Positions 17,453 through 25,554 of a stretch of 64,000 bases of DNA are shown here, one piece after another; within the stretch, counting starts at the first letter, position 1, and each line of letters begins with the position of its first letter. Origin of the DNA: Conexibacter stalactiti (lineage in GTDB: Bacteria; Actinomycetota; Thermoleophilia; Solirubrobacterales; Solirubrobacteraceae). The notes under the pieces were generated by a model. It did not search any database. It saw only the letters and a list, made by a program, of their open reading frames with translations, and was not told where the DNA came from. Position numbers and translations under genes: made by a program. Where the stretch lies: assembly GCF_035967765.1 (NCBI RefSeq), contig NZ_JAYWIT010000022.1; one strand, written 5' to 3'.

Positions 17453-17593
17453 CCCGCAAGTCGGTCCGCCGCGCCAGTGTGAGGATGGGAAGTCTGCTGC
17501 TGCCTGACAGCAGCAGGCTCGCGGTGCTCTGGTCGCGCGGGCGTCAGCGGCGCGGCGCGCAGCCGTTCGCCGCACCGCCGTGCGCCCGCTTGC

Positions 17594-17599
17594 TACGTT
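17594..17599 (+). promoter_or_regulatory. TACGTT -10-like box, leaderless-type
   Basis: TACGTT ends 7 nt before the GTG at 17607 and decides that start over the in-frame ATG at 17580. Confidence 0.5.
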
Positions 17600-17606
17600 G
17601 CTGCGC

Positions 17607-18044
17607 GTGCCGAAGGTCACGCGCGAGGACTACCCCCACCGGCTCGACATGCCGACCCGCTGGGCCGACAACGACGTCTACGGACACGTCAACAACGTCG
17701 AGTACTACGCCTTCTTCGACACGATCATCAACACCTTCCTGATCCGCGAGGGCGGGCTCGACATCCTCACCGGCGGCGTGATCGGCGTCTGCGCCGAGTC
17801 GTCCTGCAGATACCACGCCTCGCTCTCCTTCCCCGAGACCGTCGAGGGTGCGCTGCGCGTCGCCCACCTCGGCAGATCGAGCGTCCGCTACGAGATCGCG
17901 CTGTTCAAGGCCGGGATGGAGCATCCGGCCGCCAGCGGCACCTTCGTGCACGTCTTCGTCGACCGCGAGCAGCGGCGCCCGGCGGAGATCCCGCCGGGCC
18001 TGCGCGCGGCGCTGGAGCCGCTCGTCGTCGTCACAGAGGAGTGA
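17607..18044 (+). CDS. Acyl-CoA thioesterase, hot-dog fold (4HBT/YbgC-like)
   Basis: 145 residues from a GTG. The signature DMPTRWADNDVYGHVNNVEYYAFFDT contains the catalytic Asp and the GHVNN turn of 4-hydroxybenzoyl-CoA-thioesterase-type enzymes. SCRYHASLSFPETVEGALRV and RSSVRYEIALF follow the hot-dog strand pattern. It cleaves small acyl- or aromatic-CoA thioesters in the cytoplasm. Convergent with the YciI-like gene, overlapping it by 14 bp at the 3' end. Confidence 0.88.
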   Translation: MPKVTREDYPHRLDMPTRWADNDVYGHVNNVEYYAFFDTIINTFLIREGGLDILTGGVIGVCAESSCRYHASLSFPETVEGALRVAHLGRSSVRYEIALFKAGMEHPAASGTFVHVFVDREQRRPAEIPPGLRAALEPLVVVTEE

Positions 18045-18309
18045 CGACCAGCCACGGCTCGGCGCGGTGGCCGGCGACCAGCCCTGCCGCGACGTAGGGA
18101 TCCTCCGCGATGAACGCCTCGACCGCGTCGGTGTCGCGCAGCACGAAGACGCCCTTGTCGACGGGGTCGCCGGCGGCGCCGGCCATCAGCATCGTGCCGG
18201 CCTCGTGCAGTCGCGCGATCAGCGCGAGGTGACCGTCGCGGTGCGGACCGCGGCGCTCGAGGATGTCGGGCACGTAGTCATAGATGAGGAGCTGCACGGT
18301 CTCGGGCAT
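18031..18309 (-). CDS. YciI-like protein (dimeric ferredoxin-like fold)
   Basis: 92 residues from the ATG at 18309, which has a TACCGT box 6 nt upstream. It begins MPETVQLLIYDYVPDILERR; HRDGHLALIARLHEAGTMLMAGA and GVFVLRDTDAVEAFIAEDPYVAAGLV are the core of YCII domains, in which His and Asp residues form a putative active site. Function in the family is mostly unknown, though a few members act on chlorinated aromatics. The open frame extends upstream to 18657 but with no family similarity. Confidence 0.85.
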   Translation of the reverse strand: MPETVQLLIYDYVPDILERRGPHRDGHLALIARLHEAGTMLMAGAAGDPVDKGVFVLRDTDAVEAFIAEDPYVAAGLVAGHRAEPWLVVTPL

Positions 18310-18315
18310 GCGCGA

Positions 18316-18321
18316 ACGGTA
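18316..18321 (-). promoter_or_regulatory. TACCGT -10-like box, leaderless-type
   Basis: TACCGT on the minus strand ends 6 nt before the ATG at 18309 of the YciI-like gene. Confidence 0.45.
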
Positions 18322-18343
18322 CCCGCGCGCCCCGGAGCTCGTC

Positions 18344-18628
18344 CTACGCCGCGACGAGCGCCCGCTTCCGCAGCCGCGCGCGCTCGGCGGCGCACTCCGC
18401 CAGCACGTCGGCGGCGCGCTCCTCGCGGTCGAGCGCGGCGCGGTAGGCGACGTACGCGGCCGCGGCGTCGTCGCTGCCGCGCACCAGCTCCCAGCCGCGC
18501 AGCGCGCGCGTCGCGTCGCCGGCGGCGAAGACCCACGCGTCCCACAGCTCCAGCTCGAGCGTGCGGTCGACGGTGCGGCGGAAGAGCGATCTGCTGTTAC
18601 GTGTTGTTCTCGGTGAGTTGATCGACAT
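18344..18628 (-). CDS. Small hypothetical protein, helical
   Basis: 94 residues, not recognised. The ATG is preceded by a good AGGAGG at about 6 nt spacing, which supports expression. The N-terminus is basic and Ser/Thr-rich; from residue 20 on, the Ala/Arg/Glu composition suggests two or three amphipathic helices (LELELWDAWVF, AYVAYRAALDREERAADVLAE). No cysteine motif, signal peptide or helix-turn-helix is visible. Cytosolic. It has its own upstream region with a GGTCTG/CAGACC inverted repeat. Confidence 0.6.
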   Translation of the reverse strand: MSINSPRTTRNSRSLFRRTVDRTLELELWDAWVFAAGDATRALRGWELVRGSDDAAAAYVAYRAALDREERAADVLAECAAERARLRKRALVAA

Positions 18629-18675
18629 GACTGCCTCCTGTGCGTTGTGGTCGGCACAGGCGGTGCGGGAGTTGA

Positions 18676-18692
18676 GGTCTGTTCACCAGACC
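18676..18692. repeat. Inverted repeat GGTCTG-N5-CAGACC
   Basis: Perfect 6-bp arms with a 5-nt centre, about 50 bp upstream of the 94-residue protein's start codon. It could be an operator or a leader hairpin. Confidence 0.45.
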
Positions 18693-18751
18693 CTCACGCT
18701 CCCTCACCGATTTCCAACAGTCCGACGCGTCCGATTCTGCATGTGGGCGGC

Positions 18752-18854
18752 TCAACCCTCCGCGACGTTGCCGAGCACGCGCTCGATCGCGTCGGCGAAC
18801 GCGGCGCGTTCGCGCGCTCCGAGGCCTGCGAACGCCCTCGGCGTTGAGCGCGTC
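18752..18854 (-). pseudogene. Possible remnant: C-terminus of a MarR-like regulator
   Basis: A minus-strand frame ending in TGA at 18752 reads FAGLGARERAAFADAIERVLGNV before the stop, which resembles the last helices of MarR-family regulators. No start codon, DNA-binding domain or longer frame precedes it; the sequence upstream switches to an unrelated remnant on the other strand. This is a short similarity judged by eye, so confidence is low. Confidence 0.3.
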
Positions 18855-18959
18855 TCCCCCGCCCGCTGCCGCGAGCGGCTCGACGCGCTCGGCCTCGACG
18901 CGGAGGCCGAGGCGCTCTTCCCGCACGGAAACGCGCGCCGCGTGTTCAGGCTCTCCTGA
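18846..18959 (+). pseudogene. Possible remnant: C-terminus of an amidohydrolase
   Basis: A plus-strand frame ending in TGA at 18957-18959 reads RERLDALGLDAEAEALFPHGNARRVFRLS, close to the closing helix of amidohydrolase-2 (TIM-barrel) proteins, which usually end NAxRLFxL. Only about 35 codons remain and no body of the enzyme precedes them. Together with the neighbouring MarR-like scrap it suggests a decayed or rearranged region between 18700 and 18980. Confidence 0.3.
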
Positions 18960-18980
18960 ACACGCGGCGGCGTCCGCGGC

Positions 18981-20006
18981 TCAGCTCTGGCTCGGCTGCG
19001 TCGCCTCGGCGGCGTCGACCGCCTCCGGCGTGCCGGCGGCGGGGACCTGCTCGTCGACGTGCAGCGCGGTCGTACCGGCCGCGCGCAGCCAGACGATGTC
19101 GCCCTGACCCAGCTCCAGCTCGTCGGCCTCGGTGCGCGTGATCTGCGCCGTGACCGCCTCGCCGCTGGTCAGCATCAGCTCGACGCGGACCTCGAAGCCA
19201 AGGTGGATCACGCGGCTGACCATCGCCTCGTGAGCGCCGTCCTCCGACTCCGCGCCGAGCGCGATGTCGTGCGGGCGCACGAGCCGGCCGGCCAGCTGGC
19301 TGACCTCGCCGAGGAAGCCCATCACGAAGGCGCTCGACGGGTTGTCGTACAGCTCGCGCGGGTTGCCGACCTGCTCGATGTGAGCGTTGTCCATCACGGC
19401 GATGTCGTCGGCGATCGACATCGCCTCCTCCTGGTCGTGCGTGACGAGCAGCGTCGTCACGTGGACCTCCTCGTGCAGCCGCCGCAGCCACTCGCGCAGC
19501 TCGGTGCGGACCTTCGCGTCGAGCGCGCCGAACGGCTCGTCGAGCAGGAGCACTCTCGGCTCGACCGCGAGCGCGCGCGCCAGCGCCATCCGCTGGCGCT
19601 GGCCGCCGGAGAGCTGGTTCGGGTAGCGCTTCGCGTAGCCGGCGAGGCCGACGATTCTGAGCAGTCTGTCGACGCGCTCTGCGACTTCGGCCTTCGGCTT
19701 TCTGCGGATCGTCAGACCGAAGGCGACGTTGTCGCGCACGGTCATGTGCTTGAAGGCCGCGTAGTGCTGGAAGACGAAGCCGATCTCACGCCGCTGCGGC
19801 GGCACGTTGGTCGCGTCGACGCCGTGGATCTCGACGCTGCCGCTGTCGGCGGTCTCGAGGCCGCCGATGATCCGCAGCAGCGTCGACTTGCCGGAGCCGC
19901 TCGGTCCCAGCAGCGCGGTCAGCGAGCCGTCGGGCACCTCCAGCGAGACGTCGTCGAGCGCGACGTAGTCGCCGAACTGCTTCGACACGCCCTTGACGGA
20001 GATCAT
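18981..20006 (-). CDS. cysA: Sulfate/thiosulfate ABC transporter, ATP-binding subunit CysA
   Basis: 341 residues. Walker A GPSGSGKS (34-41), signature LSGGQRQRMALARALA, Walker B VLLLDEPFGALD and switch VTHDQEEAMSIAD are intact. The QRREIGFVFQHYAAFKHMTVRDNVAFGL stretch is characteristic of CysA. The C-terminal regulatory OB-like domain is short and ends in a variable acidic tail. It energises sulfate import with CysT/CysW. Its ATG overlaps the cysW stop by 4 bp. Confidence 0.92.
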   Translation of the reverse strand: MISVKGVSKQFGDYVALDDVSLEVPDGSLTALLGPSGSGKSTLLRIIGGLETADSGSVEIHGVDATNVPPQRREIGFVFQHYAAFKHMTVRDNVAFGLTIRRKPKAEVAERVDRLLRIVGLAGYAKRYPNQLSGGQRQRMALARALAVEPRVLLLDEPFGALDAKVRTELREWLRRLHEEVHVTTLLVTHDQEEAMSIADDIAVMDNAHIEQVGNPRELYDNPSSAFVMGFLGEVSQLAGRLVRPHDIALGAESEDGAHEAMVSRVIHLGFEVRVELMLTSGEAVTAQITRTEADELELGQGDIVWLRAAGTTALHVDEQVPAAGTPEAVDAAEATQPSQS

Positions 20007-20809
20007 GCGTCCTCCCGTTTGCGGTTCAGGAAAGTCATCAGGACCAGCGCGATCAGCGCCAGGAACATCAGCACCGTCGACGCGGCATAGGCCCCGAAGA
20101 CGTTGTGGTCGTCGATGTAGCGCGCATGCACGAGCAGCGTCAGCGTCTGCGACTCGCCCGGCACGTTGCCGGAGACGACCAGCACGGCGCCGAACTCGCC
20201 GAGCGCGCGCGCGACCGTCAGCACGACGCCGTAGGCGAGGCCCCAGCGGATCGACGGCAGCGTGATGCGCCAGAAGGTCTGCCAGCGCTTCGCGCCGAGC
20301 GTCGCGGCGGCCTCCTCCTGGTCGTCGCCGATCTCATGCAGGACCGGCTCGACCTCGCGCACGACGAACGGCAGCGTGACGAAGATCGTCGCGAGCACCA
20401 TCCCCGGCAAGGAGAAGATGATCTGGATGCCGGCGTCGGCGAGCCCGCCGAACCAGCCGTTGACGCCCCACAGCAGCACGAGCGAGACGCCGACGACGAC
20501 CGGCGAGACGGCGAACGGCAGGTCGACGACCGCCTGCAGCAGTCCGCGGCCGGGGAAGCGCCCGCGCGCCAGCGCGATCGCCGTCACCAGCCCGAAGATC
20601 ACGTTCACCGGCACGACGATCGCGACGATCAGCAGTGACAGCTGGATCGCTGAGATCGACGCCGGCGTCGTCACCTGGTCCCAGAAGGCGCCGAGCCCGT
20701 TCTCGAAGGTGCGGAAGAAGATGATGCCCAGCGGCACCATCACGAGCACGAACAGGTAGCCGAGCGCGAGCGCGCGGAGCGAGAGGCGCGAGGTGCGGGT
20801 CAGCTCCAT
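20003..20809 (-). CDS. cysW: Sulfate ABC transporter, permease CysW
   Basis: 268 residues with six hydrophobic segments. The coupling loop EEAAATLGAKRWQTFWRITLPSIRWGLAYG is the EAA motif of sulfate permeases. VLTVARALGEFGAVLVVSGNVPG is typical of CysW. It starts three bases after the end of cysT. It forms the heterodimeric membrane channel with CysT. Confidence 0.92.
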   Translation of the reverse strand: MELTRTSRLSLRALALGYLFVLVMVPLGIIFFRTFENGLGAFWDQVTTPASISAIQLSLLIVAIVVPVNVIFGLVTAIALARGRFPGRGLLQAVVDLPFAVSPVVVGVSLVLLWGVNGWFGGLADAGIQIIFSLPGMVLATIFVTLPFVVREVEPVLHEIGDDQEEAAATLGAKRWQTFWRITLPSIRWGLAYGVVLTVARALGEFGAVLVVSGNVPGESQTLTLLVHARYIDDHNVFGAYAASTVLMFLALIALVLMTFLNRKREDA

Positions 20810-20812
20810 CGG

Positions 20813-21673
20813 TCAGCCTCTCTCATGGCGTTGGGTGCGGGCGGCCGCGACGCGCAGGATGAACAGCACGGCGAAGGCGATCACCAGCAGTGCGACCGAG
20901 ACGGCGGCCGCGCTCTCGGGCCGGTCGATCTCGATCTGCTTGGCGATGTACTGCGAGGCGACCTCGGTCTCGCGCGGGATGCCGCCGCCGATCAGCACGA
21001 CCGAGCCGAACTCGCCGATCGCGCGCGCGAAGGCGAGGCCGGCGCCGCCGAGCAGCGCCGGCACCAGCGCGGGCAGCACGACGCGGCGGAAGATCGTCCA
21101 GTTGCCGGCGCCGAGCGAGGCGGCGGCCTGCTCAGCCTCTCTGTCGACCTCCATCAGCACCGGCTGGACCGAGCGCACCACGAACGGCAGCGTCACGAAC
21201 AGCAGCGCGATCGCGACCGCCGGCTTGGTCGCGTAGAGGTCGATGTCGACCGGGCTGTTGGGGCCGTAGAGCGACAGCAGCACGATCGACGCGACGATCG
21301 TCGGGAGCGCGAACGGCAGGTCGATCAGCGCGTTGACGAACGCCTTGCCGCGGAAGTCGTCGCGCACCAGCACCCACGCGATCAGCGTGCCGACGACGAC
21401 GTTGACCAGCGCGACGATCGCCGAGACGGCGACCGTGAAGAGCAGCGCGGCGCGCGCCGACGGAGCGTTGATCGCGTCCCAGAGCCCGGCGGGGCCGTCG
21501 TCGAGCGACTTCGCCAGCACAGCGGCGAGCGGGAGCAGGACGATGATGCTCAACCACAACGTGGCGACGCCGATCCCGAGGGGACCGACGCCGCCACCGT
21601 AGGAACGGGAACGGCGGCGCCCGCTTCTGCGGACGCCGCCTTCCCGTCTTGCGTCTTGTACGACGGTCGACAT
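20813..21673 (-). CDS. cysT: Sulfate ABC transporter, permease CysT
   Basis: 286 residues. After a 30-residue basic cytosolic N-terminus there are six hydrophobic segments. EAA loop: EQAAASLGAGNWTIFRRVVLPALVPALLGGAGLAFARAIGEFGSVVLIGG. YGPNSPVDIDL is the CysT-typical periplasmic loop. Same operon as the binding protein, 6 bp after its stop. Confidence 0.92.
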   Translation of the reverse strand: MSTVVQDARREGGVRRSGRRRSRSYGGGVGPLGIGVATLWLSIIVLLPLAAVLAKSLDDGPAGLWDAINAPSARAALLFTVAVSAIVALVNVVVGTLIAWVLVRDDFRGKAFVNALIDLPFALPTIVASIVLLSLYGPNSPVDIDLYATKPAVAIALLFVTLPFVVRSVQPVLMEVDREAEQAAASLGAGNWTIFRRVVLPALVPALLGGAGLAFARAIGEFGSVVLIGGGIPRETEVASQYIAKQIEIDRPESAAAVSVALLVIAFAVLFILRVAAARTQRHERG

Positions 21674-21679
21674 CGTGAG

Positions 21680-22711
21680 CTAGCTCGTCGCCTCGTCGTA
21701 GATTCTCGCCACGGAGCCGTTCTCTTCGTCGAACAGCTCGTCGTTGACCGGGCCCCAACCGCCGAGGTCGGCGATCGTCCAGAGCTTTCTCGGGTCCGGG
21801 AACTTGTCGGCGAACTCGCCCGCGACGGTCGTGTCGACCGGGCGGAAGCCGGCCTCGGCCCACAGTCTCTGGGCCTCAGGCGTGTAGAGGTAGTCGACGA
21901 ACGCCTGCGTCTCTCTCGGGTGCTCGCTTCTGTTGACGGCCGCGACCGGGTTCTCGATCTTGAACGTCACGTCGGGGTTTATGTGCTCGACCTCTTCGCC
22001 CTGCTCCTCCATGAAGTACGCCTCGTTCTCGTAGGAGAGGAGGACGTCGCCGGTTCCCTGGAGGAACGTCTCGGTCGCCTCACGGCCCGATCTCGGCTGC
22101 ACTCTGACGTGGTCGCCGATCAGCTGCTGGAGGTAGTCGAGACCGGCCTGCACGTTTCTGCCGCCGTCGCTCTTGTCGGCGTACGGCGCGAGCAGGTTCC
22201 ACTTCGCCGAGCCGGAGCTGAACGGGTTCGGCGTCACGACCTCGACGCCGTCTCTGAGCAGGTCGTCCCAGCCTCTGATGCCGAGCGGGTTGCCTCTGCG
22301 CACGACGATCGAGACGACGGAGCCGAAGGGGATGCCTCTGTGCTCGTTGGAGTTCCAGTCCTCGTCGACGAGACCGGCCTCGACGAGGCGCGTCACGTCG
22401 GGCTCGACGGAGAAGTTGACGACATCGGTTCTGAGGCCGGATTCGACCTTGCGCGACTGGTCGCCGGAGGCGCCGTACGACTGGCTGAAGCCGACGCCTC
22501 TGCCCTCGGGTGTCGCTTGGAAGGCGGGGATCACCTTGTCGAAGCCGACCTTCGGCACGGCATAGGCGACGAGCGACAGCTGCGTCTCCGCATTGTCATT
22601 CGCGCCGCCGTCACCGTCGGCGCTGTCGCTCGATCCACCCCCGCACCCGGCGATCACCAGCGCGACGAGCGTGGCGATGAGGGCGAGTGCGGCGGGGGTG
22701 CGTGATTTCAC
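21680..22711 (-). CDS. Sulfate-binding lipoprotein (Sbp/CysP-like)
   Basis: 343 residues from a GTG at 22711 preceded by GGGAGGAACCT. The frame is open to 22831, but only this start puts a signal peptide at the N-terminus. Lipobox VIAGC (Cys about 22), a Gly/Ser/Asp linker, then a class-II binding fold with LVAYAVPKVGFDKVIPAFQATPEG, FSQSYGASGDQSR, VTPNPFSSGSAKWNLLAPYA and GDVLLSYENEA, which together are hallmark sulfate-binding segments. It delivers sulfate or thiosulfate to CysTWA. AGA is used for most arginines. Confidence 0.9.
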   Translation of the reverse strand: MKSRTPAALALIATLVALVIAGCGGGSSDSADGDGGANDNAETQLSLVAYAVPKVGFDKVIPAFQATPEGRGVGFSQSYGASGDQSRKVESGLRTDVVNFSVEPDVTRLVEAGLVDEDWNSNEHRGIPFGSVVSIVVRRGNPLGIRGWDDLLRDGVEVVTPNPFSSGSAKWNLLAPYADKSDGGRNVQAGLDYLQQLIGDHVRVQPRSGREATETFLQGTGDVLLSYENEAYFMEEQGEEVEHINPDVTFKIENPVAAVNRSEHPRETQAFVDYLYTPEAQRLWAEAGFRPVDTTVAGEFADKFPDPRKLWTIADLGGWGPVNDELFDEENGSVARIYDEATS

Positions 22712-22744
22712 AGGTTCCTCCCAGAAACGGTCGAAATCGGATAG

Positions 22745-22767
22745 GGATTCGCAGTATTGCAGAATCC
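22745..22767. promoter_or_regulatory. Inverted repeat GGATTC-N11-GAATCC upstream of cys operon
   Basis: Perfect 6-bp arms with an 11-nt spacer, 34 bp upstream of the GTG of the sulfate-binding protein, in the AT-richest part of the 22712-22897 intergenic region. It could bind a sulfur-responsive regulator. The rest of that 186-bp gap shows nothing else I recognise. Confidence 0.4.
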
Positions 22768-22897
22768 GCACCATTCTGGTCGGCATAACAATCTTGATGT
22801 CGTATCGATGCGGTGAGGATGCCCGCTTCACAGAACGTTCTCAACCGCCGTTTGGAGAAAGGCGTCTGGACGTGCGTGCGGGCGGACGCTGGCGGCG

Positions 22898-24169
22898 CTA
22901 GTCGCCGGCCAGCCGCGCGCGCAGCTCGACGACGCGCGCGGCCGACTCGGCGACGCGGGCGCGGATCGCCGGGTCGGCGCGGGCGGCGGCGATCAGCGCC
23001 TCGCGCGCGAGCGGGAAGGAGCCCGGCCCGGTCAGCAGCAGCAGGTCGTTGCCGGCGGCGAGCGAGCGGACCGCGGCGAGGCCGACGTCGGCGTCGCCGG
23101 GCGTCGCGGCGTCGACCGCCTCGGCCTCCAGCGAGTCGGTCATCGCGACGCCGTCGAAGCCGAGCCGCTCGCGCAGCAGGCCGGTCACGATCGCGCGCGA
23201 CTGCGAGGCGATGCGGTCGCCGTCGATCCGCGGGTAGCGGGCATGACCGACCATCACGATCCGCGCGCCGGCGTCGAACGCGGCGCGGTAGGGCACCAGC
23301 TCGCTGGCGTCGAGCTGCGCGACGCCGCGCCCGATCGAGGCGCTGCCGAAGTCGGTGTTCTGCGTCGCGGCGCCGACGCCGGGGAAGTGCTTGGGCGTCG
23401 ACTCGATCCCCGCTCTGCGGTAGGCGCCGACGGCCGCGGCGACCGAGGCCGCGACGGCGCTCGCATCGCCGGGGAAGGCGCGGCTGGCCATGAACGATCC
23501 GGCCGTCTCGGCGACGTCGGCGACCGGTCCGAGCGTGACGTTGACGCCGACGTCGCGCAGCGCGGCGGCGGTCGTGCGCGCGCTGCGGCGGGCGGCGGCC
23601 GGCGTCGGCTGCCCGGCCTGGCCGGTCTGCGGCGGCGCGAACGCGAGCGTGCGGATCTCGCCGCCCTCCTGGTCGAGGCTGACGATCGCATCGCCGCCGG
23701 CGGCGCGCTGGAGGCTGGCGCTGAGCGCCCGCACCGACGCGGCCGACGGCGCGTTGCCGCCGAACAGGATCGCCCCGGATGCTCTGCCCGCGCGCAAGGC
23801 ATCGGTCGCGTAGGAGGGCGCGGTCGTCCCGGAGAAGGAGATCACCAGCAGCTGCCCGACCTGGCGCGGCAGTGCCATCCGCGCGACGCGCGCTCTCGCC
23901 CGCTCGGCGGCGGTCGGGGGCGCGGCGGGCGCGCTGTCATCGGCGCTTCGGTCGCCATCCGCCCCGTCGCCGTCGGCGCCCGGAGCGCCGTCGCCGGCCG
24001 CCCGCCCGTCGCCGGTCGTCGCGGGCGCGCCGGCCTGCGTCGTCCCCTCGTCCTCCCCACCGCCCGCGCCGACGGCGACCCCGGCGACGAGCGCGAGCAG
24101 GGCGAGCAACAGCAGCGCCAGCCGGCGCCGCCGGATCGCGGTCGGACCGTGGGAGGAGCGGCGAGGCAT
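22898..24169 (-). CDS. Secreted NagZ-like glycoside hydrolase family 3 protein with altered acid/base loop
   Basis: 423 residues from the ATG at 24169. Basic N-terminus plus one hydrophobic segment (about 18-36), an Ala/Gly/Asp-rich tether to about 80, then a GH3 TIM barrel: GAILFGGNAPS, VSLDQEGGEIRTL, GPVADVAE, KHFPGVG (260-266) and nucleophile Asp345 in AMTDSLEAEAV. Classical NagZ has KHFPGHG followed by a DSH acid/base dyad; here the loop reads ATQNTDFGSAS with no histidine. It may therefore be a binding protein, a hydrolase using another residue, or a phosphorylase-like enzyme. It probably acts on cell-wall GlcNAc-MurNAc material outside the membrane. Confidence 0.82.
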   Translation of the reverse strand: MPRRSSHGPTAIRRRRLALLLLALLALVAGVAVGAGGGEDEGTTQAGAPATTGDGRAAGDGAPGADGDGADGDRSADDSAPAAPPTAAERARARVARMALPRQVGQLLVISFSGTTAPSYATDALRAGRASGAILFGGNAPSAASVRALSASLQRAAGGDAIVSLDQEGGEIRTLAFAPPQTGQAGQPTPAAARRSARTTAAALRDVGVNVTLGPVADVAETAGSFMASRAFPGDASAVAASVAAAVGAYRRAGIESTPKHFPGVGAATQNTDFGSASIGRGVAQLDASELVPYRAAFDAGARIVMVGHARYPRIDGDRIASQSRAIVTGLLRERLGFDGVAMTDSLEAEAVDAATPGDADVGLAAVRSLAAGNDLLLLTGPGSFPLAREALIAAARADPAIRARVAESAARVVELRARLAGD

Positions 24170-24176
24170 GACCTGG

Positions 24177-24182
24177 ACCCTA
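24177..24182 (-). promoter_or_regulatory. TAGGGT -10-like box, leaderless-type
   Basis: TAGGGT on the minus strand ends 7 nt before the ATG at 24169 of the GH3 gene. Confidence 0.45.
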
Positions 24183-24247
24183 TGGGTTGCAAAGAGACGC
24201 TGCGGTCTGTCACTTTTCCGCTGTTCCCGGTCGGGCACAATGGAGGC

Positions 24248-24826
24248 ATGAGCGCGAGTGCGAGATCGGTCGAAGAGGTCGGAGCCGTGAGCCGCGAGGC
24301 GGTCGACGCCGCGCGCGAGCCACGCCGCGAGCTGACCGAGCTGGCCGCGCGCAACGTGCTCGTCGCGGTCGACGGGACGCCGGAGGCATGGGACGCGGTC
24401 GGGCTCGGCGTGCAGATCGTGCGCGCGACGAGGGGCCGGCTGACGCTGCTGACCGTCGTGGTGCCCGCGCCCGCGTGGACGCAGGTCGGGCTCTTCGCGC
24501 CGCCGGCCGACGGCAGCGCCGAGCGCGCCGCCGAGCAGCGTCTGCGCGAGCTGGCCGACGCGATCCCCTCCGACCTGCCGGTCACCACCCAGCTGCTCCA
24601 CGGCGACGCCGCGCACCTGATCGCACAGCGCGCCGAGGAGGGCAACCACGACCTCGTCGTGCTCGCCGCGCACGAGCACGGGCCGATCGGCGCCGCGATC
24701 GAATCGGTCCAACGGCGGCTGCTGAAGTGCACCCGCGTCCCGGTGCTGGCGATCCGCCGCCCGCAGCGCGCCGACGCGCCCGACTGCGGCGACCCGCCGC
24801 CGGGCGCGGCCCCGAAACCCGCCTAG
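24248..24826 (+). CDS. Universal stress protein (UspA) family
   Basis: 192 residues from the ATG at 24248 with GGAGG just upstream. After a 35-residue N-terminal extension comes the Usp Rossmann core: RNVLVAVDGTPEAWDAVGLGVQIV, RLTLLTVVVPAP, GDAAHLIAQRAEEGNHDLVVLAA and TRVPVLAIR. The ATP-binding G2xG9xGS loop is only partly recognisable (HGPIGAAIESVQRRLL), so nucleotide binding is uncertain. Divergent from the GH3 gene; convergent with RidA, their stop codons interlocking in CTAG. Confidence 0.85.
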   Translation: MSASARSVEEVGAVSREAVDAAREPRRELTELAARNVLVAVDGTPEAWDAVGLGVQIVRATRGRLTLLTVVVPAPAWTQVGLFAPPADGSAERAAEQRLRELADAIPSDLPVTTQLLHGDAAHLIAQRAEEGNHDLVVLAAHEHGPIGAAIESVQRRLLKCTRVPVLAIRRPQRADAPDCGDPPPGAAPKPA

Positions 24827-25554
24827 CGGCCCCACCCCCCGCCGTGGCCGCCGCCGCGCTCGTTCTTGAAGCGCGCGACCGCCTCGACCTCGACCAGCCA
24901 CCCCGCCGACGGCAGGCTCGCGACCTCCAGCGCCGTGCGCGACGGCCGCACCGGGTTGACGACCAGCGGCGGCCCCGGCTCGCCGCTCCCGCGCGGCTGC
25001 GGCAGCGTCGCGCCGGTCTGCAGGTCGACGTTGGCGAAGAACTGCCGGTAGGCGCGGTTGAGGCCGGCGAAGTCCATCGCCGGCTGGCCGGGCGCGTTGT
25101 CGAGGAAGATCCGCAGCGTGATCACGTCACGCGGGGACAGGCCGACCGTCGCGAGGTTGTCGGTGATCCGCGCGAAGGCGTTCATCGCCTGCGCCTCGGT
25201 GATCGTCACGCCCGGCGTCAGCGTCCCGCCGGGGAACTGCGCCGGGTCGACGAACCGCTCCGGCGTGCCCGCCGGCGCTGCGGCGTTGAGCCCCGCCGGG
25301 CCGATCCCGCTGGAGAAGTAGAGCCCGACCTCGCTGCCGACCGAGACGCCGTTGGAGATGAACGGGTTCGCCTGGTCGGTCGCGACGTTGTGGATCACTT
25401 CGTCGTCATCGGGCGGAGGTGCGCTCGGGCGCGGTCTCGACCCGCCGCTGAAGTCCCACCCGGGCGCCAACCCGGCGCCGTGCGCGACGACGCCGGCGGC
25501 GAAGGTGAGCGACAGCAGCGCGGCGAGCGCGAGGGCGAGACGCAGGCGGCTCAT
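24823..25554 (-). CDS. Exported RidA-family (YjgF/YER057c/UK114) protein
   Basis: 243 residues from the ATG at 25554. Signal peptide about 1-24 (hydrophobic ALALAALLSLTFAAGVVA), Pro-rich linker to about 50, then a RidA trimer domain: GLYFSSGIGP, ITEAQAMNAFARITDNLATVGLSPRDVITLRIFL, FAGLNRAYRQFF and SRTALEVASLPSAGWLVEVEAVA. The catalytic-type arginine is kept (Arg206). RidA hydrolyses reactive imines/enamines to ketones and ammonia. Most RidA proteins are cytosolic; this one appears exported. ATGA overlap with the oxidase upstream suggests it deaminates the imine that enzyme makes. Confidence 0.88.
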   Translation of the reverse strand: MSRLRLALALAALLSLTFAAGVVAHGAGLAPGWDFSGGSRPRPSAPPPDDDEVIHNVATDQANPFISNGVSVGSEVGLYFSSGIGPAGLNAAAPAGTPERFVDPAQFPGGTLTPGVTITEAQAMNAFARITDNLATVGLSPRDVITLRIFLDNAPGQPAMDFAGLNRAYRQFFANVDLQTGATLPQPRGSGEPGPPLVVNPVRPSRTALEVASLPSAGWLVEVEAVARFKNERGGGHGGGWGR

